From: Phycisphaerae bacterium
GTDB taxonomy: Bacteria > Planctomycetota > Phycisphaerae > UBA1845 > UTPLA1
Length of the DNA stretch: 17,012 nt
Direction: 5' to 3'
NCBI GenBank assembly: GCA_016935885.1
Contig: JAFGQA010000196.1
Location: forward strand, 1-17,012
Shown: positions 1-7,074 of the stretch, in pieces
How positions within the stretch are numbered: the stretch's first letter is position 1
Layout of the letters: every line of letters begins with the position of its first letter
The notes under the pieces: model-generated
Databases searched by the model: none
Seen by the model: the letters and a program-made list of their open reading frames with translations, nothing else
What the model was told of the DNA's origin: nothing
Made by a program: the position numbers and the translations under genes

Positions 1-90
1 CCGGGAAGCGTAGTGCCAAGGCCCGAACCGAGAAACGTAACCGTTTGTCAACGCAAGAGATGCAAAATGCCGCTGTCGAAGATGGGCGTG

Positions 91-236
91 AGGAAGGAAG
101 AGTCGTCACACCGGAGGATCAACGTGGGACGTGTCGTTCGTTACCGATGCCACCCCACGCGTAAGGAGGGAAGGGCCGTCACACCGGAGGACCCACGTGG
201 GGCGTGTCGTTCGTTACCGATGCCACCCCACGCCGG
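91..236. repeat. 73-bp tandem duplication (2 copies)
   Basis: Two head-to-tail copies, 91-163 and 164-236, match closely. The core from CGTCACACCGGAGGA to CACCCCACGC differs at only three positions. Each unit can fold weakly, because CGTGGG near its start pairs with CCCACG near its end. Small ORFs run through the unit but carry no recognisable protein and repeat with it. I read it as non-coding repeat DNA downstream of the fumarase gene. Confidence 0.8.
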
Positions 237-241
237 GTGCC

Positions 242-370
242 GGATGCCACTGGCGGCTTGTCCGCCAGTGTTTTGTTAGGGATCGCGTGCGAGATTGCAC
301 TGGCAGCAAGCTGCCGGTGGCACCCGTGCGCCAAGCCCGTGTAACCACCGCCGGGACGGCGGTGCCACAA
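242..370. repeat. Cluster of three REP-like hairpins (BIME-like)
   Basis: Three hairpins lie close together. The first is CACTGGCGG/CCGCCAGTG (248-256 and 262-270). The second is CACTGGCAG/CTGCCGGTG (298-306 and 311-319), with one G-T wobble. The third is CACCGCC/GGCGGTG (346-352 and 358-364). The outer ends carry TGCCAC or GTGGCACC, so the first and second units face each other as in bacterial interspersed mosaic elements. The cluster ends about 15 bp from the fumarase stop codon and could shape the 3' end of that transcript. Confidence 0.8.
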
Positions 371-383
371 ATGGCTGGGACTC

Positions 384-1259
384 CTACGGTGCCTTGATCT
401 CCACGCTGCCGTTCTTGATCGTCATGATCTTCCGGCGGTCGGCCCAGCACATGTAGGCGATCGAGACGAAGAAGCAGGCCGGCACGCGGTGCAGTTGGGC
501 CATCTTGACGCCGAAGACCGTCGTCTTGCCGCCGAAGCCCATCGGGCCGATGCCCAGCTCGTTGATCTCGCGGTGGAGCTGCTTCTCCATCGCGTCCAGT
601 TCCGCATCGGGGTTGTGATCGCCCACGGGGCGGAACAGTTGCTCCTTGGCCTTGATCATGCTCGAGCCGCGATCGCCACCGATGCCGACGCCCAACAGGC
701 CGGGCGCGCAGCCGAGTCCCTGCGCCTTGAAGGCCGCGTCGAGCACCGCCTTGCGGACGCCCTTGATGTCGCGGGAAGCGGGAAACTCCGGCGACGGCAC
801 GCTGTAGGTGCAGCCGCAGTTCTCCGAGCCGCCGCCCTTGAGCAGCAGGCCGATCTTCAGATAATCGTTTTCCCACTCCTCGAAGTGTATCGCCGGGAAA
901 TCGACACCCGTATTATCGCCGGAGTTCTTGCCCGACAGGGCCTCGACGGCGTTGGGCCGCAGGTAAGCCCTCTCGGTGGCGGTCCGCACGGCCGCGTGGA
1001 TCTGCTCGCGCATCGTCCGCTGCGAGCTGCCTTCAGGATACCAGACGTAGAAGATCGGCGTGCCCGTATCCTGGCAGATCGGCCGCGCGGTCTCGCGGGA
1101 CATCCGCACGTTCTCCAGGATGGTCTGCATAGCCCCCTGGGCTGCTGAACCCGCCTTCTCCTGTTTGCAGGCCGCTTCGAGCGTCTGCTCCACGTCCGGC
1201 GACAAATCCGTCGAGGCCGACTTCACCAACTCGACCAGATGATCCGTGATGTCTTGCAT
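384..1259 (-). CDS. Class I fumarate hydratase, alpha subunit (Fe-S hydro-lyase)
   Basis: The 291-residue protein matches the alpha (N-terminal) half of class I, oxygen-sensitive [4Fe-4S] hydro-lyases. In two-subunit forms this half pairs with a beta subunit to interconvert fumarate and L-malate in the cytoplasmic TCA cycle. Three cysteines sit where the family binds its cluster: C62 in PICQDTGTP, C184 in GLGCAPGLLGVGIGGD and C271 in AYMCWADRR. The GGGSEN motif is at 142-147 and GPMGFGGKTT at 238-247. Two more cysteines, C148 and C150, follow GGGSEN. The ATG start fits the family length, and CCCTC at 1269-1273 is a modest Shine-Dalgarno match on the minus strand. L-tartrate dehydratase alpha (TtdA) is the main alternative because the family is shared. 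No beta subunit gene follows inside the window. Confidence 0.9.
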   Translation of the reverse strand: MQDITDHLVELVKSASTDLSPDVEQTLEAACKQEKAGSAAQGAMQTILENVRMSRETARPICQDTGTPIFYVWYPEGSSQRTMREQIHAAVRTATERAYLRPNAVEALSGKNSGDNTGVDFPAIHFEEWENDYLKIGLLLKGGGSENCGCTYSVPSPEFPASRDIKGVRKAVLDAAFKAQGLGCAPGLLGVGIGGDRGSSMIKAKEQLFRPVGDHNPDAELDAMEKQLHREINELGIGPMGFGGKTTVFGVKMAQLHRVPACFFVSIAYMCWADRRKIMTIKNGSVEIKAP

Positions 1260-1316
1260 AGGTAGAAGCCCTCACCAGGAAAACAGTGGATGCCCCTCCT
1301 TGGCCTTGGCCGGACC

Positions 1317-1344
1317 ATTATCCCGTCACGGGCAGCGCCGTCAA
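1317..1344 (-). promoter_or_regulatory. Sigma70-like promoter for the fumarase gene
   Basis: On the minus strand a -35 box TTGACG (1339-1344, 5 of 6) is followed after 16 bp by a -10 box GATAAT (1317-1322, 5 of 6). It lies about 58 bp upstream of the fumarase ATG. The spacer contains the palindrome CCCGTGACGGG (1322-1332), which overlaps the edge of the -10 box and could bind a regulator. That binding role is inference. Confidence 0.55.
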
Positions 1345-1369
1345 CTTGCCACTTTGAGCAGCGCGACGG

Positions 1370-1539
1370 ACGGGTGTGCGTCACGATTGTAGGTGGGATT
1401 CCGGCACCGGGGTGAGAGCCCCCGACCTTGGTCGGGGGGCACGTTCTCAAGGACATCCGGCTGCCCCCCGGCCTTGGTCAGGGGGCACGTTCTCAAGGAC
1501 ATCCGGCTGCCCCCCGGCCAAGGCCGGGGGCTTTTGAAC
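1370..1539. repeat. CCCCCG-hairpin repeat, long copy (upstream of fumarase)
   Basis: This 170-bp element is a near match to 16887-17009 from ACGGGTGT to TTGAAC. It contains the GC-rich hairpins CCCCCGACC/GGTCGGGGG and CCCCCGGCC/GGCCGGGGG with 2-nt loops. This copy has an extra 46-bp unit: ACGTTCTCAAGGACATCC starts at 1441 and again at 1487, while the other copy has it once. Translations give no plausible protein. It lies about 110 bp upstream of the fumarase start. Confidence 0.85.
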
Positions 1540-2139
1540 TTCGCTGCAAGCTGATTTGTCTTGGGCGATCTCAAGTTCCTCGCCATACCTACTCAAAGGA
1601 CGTACACCCGCGACGGACTCGCGATCGCGGCATCCTTCGCCGTGTGTTCGCAGCGGCTGTACTGCCTTCAAGGGAACGCGTCCGGCTTCCCGATATGCTT
1701 AACGACGCGTTGATGTCTGACAGGAGGATTGCGCCTTCCGGACCGATGCCGCGTGCGACCGGGAGCGACACCAGGCTTAGTGTGTCCGTGGCAGTTTGGG
1801 TGAGTGCCACTGGCAGCTTGCCTGCCAGTGTGTATGCACCATGCGTCCACCTGAGGGGCTGCACGGGCGGACAAGCCGCCCGTGGCACCCAGAATCGAGT
1901 GCCGCCGGAAGTGTCGCGGCACCGGGTTTTCGTTGCGGGGGCCGAACCACTTGCCGTGGGCTCACGTATCCGAGTAGGATGCCCGCCGCCGGGGTTTGCG
2001 ACCGCTGGTGCGGTCAGCGGTCTGCCCGATGGCCCGTCTCAGTCTGGATTGGGCGAACCTCCGCGGGATGGTATGTACCAAGGAGTTGCCAAGCGGCCTT
2101 GGCGGTCGCTTTCTGGCTTCACATGGAGGTGAGCCCAGC
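1540..2139. other. Gene-free spacer before the murC operon
   Basis: No ORF here looks like a real protein. The open frames overlap one another on both strands and run through repeat hairpins. The only clear structure is the hairpin pair at 1803-1891. A weak promoter candidate for the murC operon is TTGCCG (1951-1956), 18 bp, then TAGGAT (1975-1980), each 4 of 6 matches, which is not convincing. Confidence 0.5.
1803..1891. repeat. BIME-like inverted hairpin pair
   Basis: Two perfect 9-bp hairpins face each other. One is CACTGGCAG/CTGCCAGTG (1808-1816 and 1822-1830) and the other is CACGGGCGG/CCGCCCGTG (1862-1870 and 1876-1884). The outer edges are GTGCCAC and GTGGCAC, so the pair has inverted ends. 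The sequence, including the tail CCCAGAATCGA that follows, recurs at 6762-6893 in the same orientation. Confidence 0.8.
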
Positions 2140-3615
2140 ATGTCGGAAGCCGTTTCCGCACTGAACATCGGGACCAAGCCGGACCCGCTTCGCATCGCCG
2201 AGCGGATTCGGAGCGAGCGGCGTCAGCATTGGTCGAGCCCGTTTGCCGCGCGGCGCGTTCACCTGATTGGCGTCGGCGGCAGCGGCATGAGCGGCCTGGC
2301 AGGAGTGCTGTTGCGCTGCGGGGCGATCGTCAGCGGGTCAGACCTCGTCGAGACCAAGACTTTTCAGCGGCTGGAGGAGTTGGGGGCGACGATCAGGATC
2401 GGCCAGGCGCCGATCAATATCCCGACCGACGGCGACTTTGTCGTCTACTCCGCGGCGATCAAGGAGGACAACGTCGAGTTGAAGGAAGCACGGCGGCAGG
2501 GCCTGTGCTGCTTGAAATACGCCGAGATGCTCGGCCAGGTCATGCGTCAGCGAACGGGCATCGCCATCGCCGGCACACACGGTAAGAGCACGACGACGGC
2601 CCTGCTGGCGTATATTCTGCGGCGGGCGAAGGTGGACCCGACGTTCGTTGTGGGTGCGGAGGCGAAGCAGCTTGCCGGCAGTTCCGGCGTTGGGGAGGGC
2701 CCGCATTTCGTCGTGGAGGCCTGCGAGTATGACCGATCGTTTCTTAACCTGTCTCCGAAATACGCGGCGATCTTGAACGTGGAGGAGGACCATCTGGACT
2801 GTTTTGACGGTCTGGATGCGATCATCGATGCGTTCAGGGCGTTCAGTTCCTTGGTGCCTTCTGATGGGATCGTCGTGGCCAATGGCGAGGACCCAGCCGC
2901 GCGGAGGGCCGTCCGGGACATCTCCGCGCCGGTGGAGACGTTTGGCTTTGGCGAGGACGCGTTCTGGCACGCTGAGAACATAGAGCACGACCACGGCTGC
3001 TACGCCTTCGACGTGATTCGGAATGGTGGGTTCTTCCTTCGGGCGAGCATGGATCATCTCCCCGGCAGGCACCAGGTCGGCAACGCGCTGGTTGCCGCGG
3101 CGATGGCGCATCATGCCGGGATCGCCGCGGAGTCGATTGCGGAGTCTTTGTCGAGTTTTGCCGGGGCCCATCGGCGGCTGACCGAGCGCGGCGAGGTGGG
3201 GGGGCTTCTTCTTCTGGATGACTACGGACACCATCCGACGGAGATCCGGGTGACGCTGCGAGCGGTTTGCGAGCATTATCCGGGCCGCCGCTTGTGGGTG
3301 GTCTTCCAGCCGCACCAACACTCGCGGACGAGATTCCTGCTGGATGATTTCGCGAGGAGCTTCGGGCGGGCGGATCATCTGCTCGTTCCCGACATTTACT
3401 TCGTGCGGGACAGCGAGGCCGAGCGTGGGACGATCTGTAGCGGCAACCTGGTGGACCGGGTCCGGGCCAACGGCGGCGACGCCATCTACCTGCCGAGTCA
3501 CGAGGAGATCGTCGAGCACGTGATGGCGCATGCCAAGGCCGGCGACGTGGTGATGACGATGGGCGCGGGCGATGTCTGGAAGATTGCGGATGAACTTGTT
3601 CGACGACTTGCCTGA
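2140..3615 (+). CDS. murC: UDP-N-acetylmuramate--L-alanine ligase
   Basis: This cytoplasmic ATP-dependent ligase adds L-alanine to UDP-MurNAc, the first amino acid of the peptidoglycan stem. The 491-residue product has the Mur ligase layout. The N-terminal Rossmann motif GVGGSGMSG is at 44-52 and the ATP-binding P-loop GTHGKSTTT at 145-153. The central motif EACEYDRSFL follows, and then the C-terminal domain with DDYGHHPTEI and QPHQHSRT. The start at 2140 is chosen because GGAGGTGA (2125-2132) sits 7 nt before the ATG. The frame stays open back to 1996, but that extension lacks homology to Mur ligases. The N-terminus is about 20 residues longer than in E. coli MurC. It is the first gene of the cluster, and murB begins inside its last codons. 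Confidence 0.97.
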   Translation: MSEAVSALNIGTKPDPLRIAERIRSERRQHWSSPFAARRVHLIGVGGSGMSGLAGVLLRCGAIVSGSDLVETKTFQRLEELGATIRIGQAPINIPTDGDFVVYSAAIKEDNVELKEARRQGLCCLKYAEMLGQVMRQRTGIAIAGTHGKSTTTALLAYILRRAKVDPTFVVGAEAKQLAGSSGVGEGPHFVVEACEYDRSFLNLSPKYAAILNVEEDHLDCFDGLDAIIDAFRAFSSLVPSDGIVVANGEDPAARRAVRDISAPVETFGFGEDAFWHAENIEHDHGCYAFDVIRNGGFFLRASMDHLPGRHQVGNALVAAAMAHHAGIAAESIAESLSSFAGAHRRLTERGEVGGLLLLDDYGHHPTEIRVTLRAVCEHYPGRRLWVVFQPHQHSRTRFLLDDFARSFGRADHLLVPDIYFVRDSEAERGTICSGNLVDRVRANGGDAIYLPSHEEIVEHVMAHAKAGDVVMTMGAGDVWKIADELVRRLA

Positions 3616-4471
3616 GATCTGCCGCCGGAACGTGCCACTGGCCCCACTGACGTGGTTCGGGCTGGGCGGGCCTGCCGAGTACCTGATCGAACCGAGGACG
3701 GAGGAAGAACTGACCACGGTTGTGCGACGGTGCTACGATAGTGGCGCGACGATCCGGATTCTCGGTTTCGGCGCTAACGTCTTGGTTCGGGACGAGGGCG
3801 TTAAGGGCATCGTCGTGCGCCTGACGTCCGAGGTCTTCACGAGCACAGACTATCAAGGCGAGACGGTCGGCGTCGGCGCCGGCGCGGACCTGCCGCGTCT
3901 GGTGCGGCACACGACCCGCCGCGGCCTGGCAGGCCTTGAAAACCTGGCCGGCATTCCGGGGACCGTCGGCGGCGGGATCTGCATGAATTGTGGCGGCCGG
4001 TATGGTGAAATCGGGACGGTGGTCAGTAGTATTCGTGTGATGGCCCGGGATGGTAAGATCCATGAGCGGGACCACGACGATATGGAGTTCGGCTACCGGC
4101 GATGCCATCTGGGCGGAGATCTCGTCATCAGCGTGAGGTTCGGGTTGTCGGAGATGGACCCGGGCGAACTGGTTCGCCGCTTCCGTCAGGTCTGGATGTA
4201 CAAACAGAACACACAGCCGCCGCTCGGCACGCAGAGCGTCGGGTGCATTTTCCGAAACCCGAACGGTCGGGCGGCCGGTGCGTTGATCGATCAGGCCGGT
4301 CTGAAGGGCGTGCGCGTCGGCAGTGCCCACGTCTCGGATCGACACGCGAACTTCATCCTCGCGGACCGTGGCGGCAAGGCGGCGGACGTGATGAGCCTGA
4401 TCAATATGATCCGCGATCGGGTCGAGGAGCACTGCGGCATTCGGCTTGAGCCGGAGGTGCAGATCTGGTGA
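3590..4471 (+). CDS. murB: UDP-N-acetylenolpyruvoylglucosamine reductase
   Basis: This FAD enzyme uses NADPH to reduce UDP-GlcNAc-enolpyruvate to UDP-MurNAc, the substrate of MurC. The 293-residue protein shows the FAD-binding motif GFGANVLVRDEG (from G59), GLENLAGIPGTVGGG, the Y169-R170 pair in GYRRCHL, SVGCIFRNP and the C-terminal LEPEVQIW. The position that is serine in the E. coli enzyme (proton donor) is C219 here. The short form and ending suggest type II MurB. I chose the ATG at 3590 with GGAAGA upstream; an ATG at 3572 is also in frame. It overlaps the 3' end of murC by 26 bp, which points to translational coupling. Confidence 0.96.
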   Translation: MNLFDDLPEICRRNVPLAPLTWFGLGGPAEYLIEPRTEEELTTVVRRCYDSGATIRILGFGANVLVRDEGVKGIVVRLTSEVFTSTDYQGETVGVGAGADLPRLVRHTTRRGLAGLENLAGIPGTVGGGICMNCGGRYGEIGTVVSSIRVMARDGKIHERDHDDMEFGYRRCHLGGDLVISVRFGLSEMDPGELVRRFRQVWMYKQNTQPPLGTQSVGCIFRNPNGRAAGALIDQAGLKGVRVGSAHVSDRHANFILADRGGKAADVMSLINMIRDRVEEHCGIRLEPEVQIW

Positions 4472-4506
4472 CGGCTGACGGCTCCTTCCGGATTGGGAGA
4501 CCTTGT

Positions 4507-5484
4507 ATGGCGACCACGAAGTCACGTTTTGACGTCGGTGAGCAGATCCGCACCGGGGGAGCACAGAAGCTCGCGATCACCGTCCTGGCCGGGGGTCCGA
4601 GCGGCGAGCGGGAGGTTAGTCTCGAAAGCGGTTCGGCGGTTGCGAGGGCCCTCGAATCGCTCGGTCATGACGTGCATCTTCACGACATCAACCCCGAGAA
4701 TCTGGGGGCACTGGCTCGTGATGTGGACTGTGTCTTTATCGCCTTGCACGGCCGGTTCGGCGAGGACGGCCAGGTACAGGAGATCCTGGAGCGGCGCGGT
4801 CTGGCCTACTGTGGTTCGGGGCCAGATGCCTGCGCGGTGGCGATGAACAAGGCAGCCGCGAAGGAGAAATTCATCGAAATCGGCCTGCCAACGCCGAGAT
4901 ACGCCGTAGCGACGGCGGAGACGATCCGGGAGGCCGTTGCGGCGTGGAGCTTGCCGGTGGTGGTGAAGCCCGTCAAGGAGGGCAGCAGTCTCAACTGTCA
5001 CATCATCCGCGATTTCGAGCAGTTTCGGCCGGCAGTAGAGGGGATTGTCCAGGAGTACGGCGACTGCCTCGTGGAGGAGTACATCCCAGGCAAGGAGGTC
5101 ACTGTGGCGATCCTCGGTGAGGAGGCGCTCCCACCGCTCGAAATCCGCACACATCGGGACTTCTACGACTACGAGGCCAAATATGTCGATGACAATACGG
5201 AATACGACTTCGGCATCGATTTGCCGACGGAGTTGCTGGCACGGATGGCCGAGATGAGCCTCGAGGCCCATCGGGGGCTGGGCTGCCGGGATTTCTCCCG
5301 CGTGGATTGGCGGGTCGATGTTGATCGCCTTCAACCGTACCTGTTGGAGGTCAATGTGATACCCGGTCTGACGAGCCATTCGCTGCTGCCGAAGGCGGCC
5401 GGGCGTGCCGGACTGTCGATGGCGAAGATGTGCCAGTTCATCGTCGAGTCGGCGATCAAACGGAAGTTCGCGCGTGGCGGTTGA
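4507..5484 (+). CDS. ddl: D-alanine--D-alanine ligase
   Basis: This ATP-grasp enzyme joins two D-alanines into the dipeptide that MurF adds to the stem peptide. The 325-residue protein has AGGPSGEREVSLESG at its N-terminus, then ALHGRFGEDGQ, the ATP-binding KPVKEGSSLN, EEYIPGKEVTVAI, and the metal-binding residues D267, E281 and N283 in RVDWRVD...LLEVNVIPG. The ATG at 4507 has GGGAGA six bases upstream. A GTG at 4468 overlaps the murB stop as GTGA and would add 13 residues, with GGAGG at 4453-4457. Either start is possible, and the extra residues do not resemble the family. It is the third gene of the murC-murB-ddl-ftsQ operon. Confidence 0.96.
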   Translation: MATTKSRFDVGEQIRTGGAQKLAITVLAGGPSGEREVSLESGSAVARALESLGHDVHLHDINPENLGALARDVDCVFIALHGRFGEDGQVQEILERRGLAYCGSGPDACAVAMNKAAAKEKFIEIGLPTPRYAVATAETIREAVAAWSLPVVVKPVKEGSSLNCHIIRDFEQFRPAVEGIVQEYGDCLVEEYIPGKEVTVAILGEEALPPLEIRTHRDFYDYEAKYVDDNTEYDFGIDLPTELLARMAEMSLEAHRGLGCRDFSRVDWRVDVDRLQPYLLEVNVIPGLTSHSLLPKAAGRAGLSMAKMCQFIVESAIKRKFARGG

Positions 5485-5528
5485 GACGCGCGACACAGTC
5501 CACACGTAGAAACGGGGGTTTTCCGACG

Positions 5529-6500
5529 TTGTCGCGGCGAAAGCTCAAGACGAAGAAGGAACAAGGGCGGGGCGATCCCGAGGGCGCCACAAGCTGGCCA
5601 TTGAGGCTGGATCCGGCAGTGCGGTCCCGGTTGCTCCGCGGCCTGGGCTGGGCGACGGCGACGTGCGTGCTGGTGATCGCCATCTGTGCAGGCCTGGGTC
5701 GGCTCGAGAACAAGGTCCACGGGCTCGCACAGTACGATCGCGAACTTGCGCTAGAATGGGTGAATTTACCCGATTGGCTGGCGTTGCCGGACAACCGTCA
5801 TATTCTGGAGCGGTTGACGCGTCAGGTGGACTTGCGAAGGGATGATCGGCTCCTCGATCCGGAGCTTGCCGAGCGGCTTGGCCGGGCGTTGTCCGCCCCT
5901 GAGGTGGGTTGGGTCAAGTCGGTCGATCGTGTCGTGATTCGGCCGGACGGCGTCGTTGCCGTTCGGTGTCAGTTCCGCCGACCGGCCGCGTGGGTTCGAC
6001 ATGGCAAGTTCTGCTATCTCGTAGACGAGGACGGCGTGTGTCTGCCGGGCCGTTACGGCGTCGCGGACTGCGAGGACAGCTCGCTGATGATGATCGAGGG
6101 CGTGGCGATGGCACCGCCCGACGTCGGCCACGTTTGGCGTGGCGCCGAGCTTTCCACAGGGCTTAAGCTGGTCTCGTTGTTGGCGGGCAGGCCGTTTCGG
6201 CATCAGGTCACACGTGTGATCGTGGAGAACCACGACGGCCGGCTGGATCGAAGCCGGCCTCATATCGAGTTGGCCACCGACCGGCAGGGCAGCCGCGTCT
6301 GGTGGGGCCGCCCGCCGGACGAGGAATTCGGAACGGAGATCACGGCGGCGCAAAAAATCACGCTGCTCGAGACGTTATACAAGCAGTGGGGCCGCATCGA
6401 CATGAATCGGCCCTACGTGAACATCATGACCTGGCCCGACCGGATCGCGATGCCGGCGACGCAGCGTTCGCCAAGCCACGGGCGCCTGCTGCGCGGCTAA
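5529..6500 (+). CDS. ftsQ: FtsQ/DivIB-type cell division protein
   Basis: The 323-residue protein has a basic N-terminus (MSRRKLKTKK), one membrane helix at about 38-57 and a periplasmic remainder. That is the single-pass topology of FtsQ/DivIB, which links early and late divisome proteins. The segment RRPAAWV...CYLVDEDGVCLPG (C162 to G172) resembles the POTRA/beta-domain motif of this family, where a conserved YLVDxDG follows a proline-rich strand. Position directly after ddl also fits the classical dcw order. Similarity elsewhere is low, so the call rests on topology, this motif and gene order. I chose the TTG at 5529, with GGGGG at 5514-5518. The frame is open upstream from an ATG at 5430 inside ddl. 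The stop codon TAA abuts a repeat element. Confidence 0.75.
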   Translation: MSRRKLKTKKEQGRGDPEGATSWPLRLDPAVRSRLLRGLGWATATCVLVIAICAGLGRLENKVHGLAQYDRELALEWVNLPDWLALPDNRHILERLTRQVDLRRDDRLLDPELAERLGRALSAPEVGWVKSVDRVVIRPDGVVAVRCQFRRPAAWVRHGKFCYLVDEDGVCLPGRYGVADCEDSSLMMIEGVAMAPPDVGHVWRGAELSTGLKLVSLLAGRPFRHQVTRVIVENHDGRLDRSRPHIELATDRQGSRVWWGRPPDEEFGTEITAAQKITLLETLYKQWGRIDMNRPYVNIMTWPDRIAMPATQRSPSHGRLLRG

Positions 6501-6598
6501 CAGCCCGTGGTAAAAGGGAAAACAGCGGTTCGGAAACGCCGGTGCTGACCGTGAAAACCACCGGCGAGACGCCGGTGCCACAGTTTTGCCACGGGCTG
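6501..6598. mobile_element. MITE-like element with perfect 10-bp terminal inverted repeats
   Basis: The 98-bp element begins CAGCCCGTGG (6501-6510) and ends CCACGGGCTG (6589-6598), which are perfect inverted repeats. CTAA flanks it on both sides (6497-6500 and 6599-6602), as a 4-bp target duplication would. Inside is the hairpin CACCGGCG/CGCCGGTG (6559-6566 and 6570-6577). It encodes nothing. An inverted copy lies at 8951-9047. The left CTAA contains the ftsQ stop codon. Confidence 0.65.
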
Positions 6599-7074
6599 CT
6601 AAGGCATCGCGAAGGAGCAGCATGACCGATTGTGCCACTTGGCTGGCCTACCGGCGTGCCGTTTGGCGGACCTGCCCGCAGGCAGGCGGGTCAACCGTTC
6701 ACGTAATTCGTGCGCGCCTCCCAAGTGGGACCGGGTTGTGTCTGAACAGTTGAGAGCTACAGGTGCTACGGGCAGCTTGCCTGCCAGGGTGTGCGCCCCA
6801 TGCGCCCACAGGAGAGACCGCACGGGCGGACAAGCGGCCGTACGTGTTTGGCGTTCAAACGTACAAGCCGGCCGTGGCGCCCAGAATCGAATCTCGCCGG
6901 AAATGTCATGGACCCCTGCCGCCGGGCGCATAGGCGAGCCGGCTGGCATTCCGGATCGAGGCGGGCTATCCTTGTAGAGGGGTCTTCGGTCGCAGGCGGC
7001 AGGAGGGCCGTGCCTGCGAGGCGTCAGGCTTGGCTTGCGGAGGCGACGCGGTCTGTCCACATCGGGCCGCAGCG
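6599..7074. other. Gene-free spacer with several repeats
   Basis: No convincing gene is seen. After the MITE-like element comes the palindrome CCTGCC-CGCA-GGCAGG (6671-6686), then the hairpin element at 6762-6893, then about 180 bp with no clear structure before the next gene. A short ORF with a GGAGCAGC upstream motif (starting at 6622) soon runs into palindromic repeat DNA, so I do not call it. Confidence 0.5.
6762..6893. repeat. BIME-like element with an extra nested hairpin
   Basis: The sequence follows the element at 1803-1911, sharing GGCAGCTTGCCTGCCAG, CACGGGCGGACAAGC and CCCAGAATCGA in the same order. The second hairpin is interrupted by about 40 bp that form their own imperfect hairpin at 6835-6874, running from CGGCCGTACG to GCCGGCCG. 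The first hairpin is degraded at its outer arm. It is a diverged, rearranged copy. Confidence 0.7.

Noticed and set aside
13..397. Small ORFs at the left edge
   Set aside because: They read through tandem and hairpin repeats and give repeat-derived peptides such as LAACPPVF in several frames.
1428..2132. Plus-strand ORF of 234 codons in the murC spacer
   Set aside because: It crosses two repeat families, has skewed composition and no recognisable start context.
1996..2139. Upstream in-frame extension of murC by 48 codons
   Set aside because: GGAGGTGA sits in front of the ATG at 2140 and the extension does not resemble MurC.
2338..4564. Long minus-strand ORFs (459 and 573 codons) opposite murC and murB
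   Set aside because: They are antisense to clear Mur genes, have Arg/Pro/His-rich composition and match no family. Long antisense frames are expected at this GC content.
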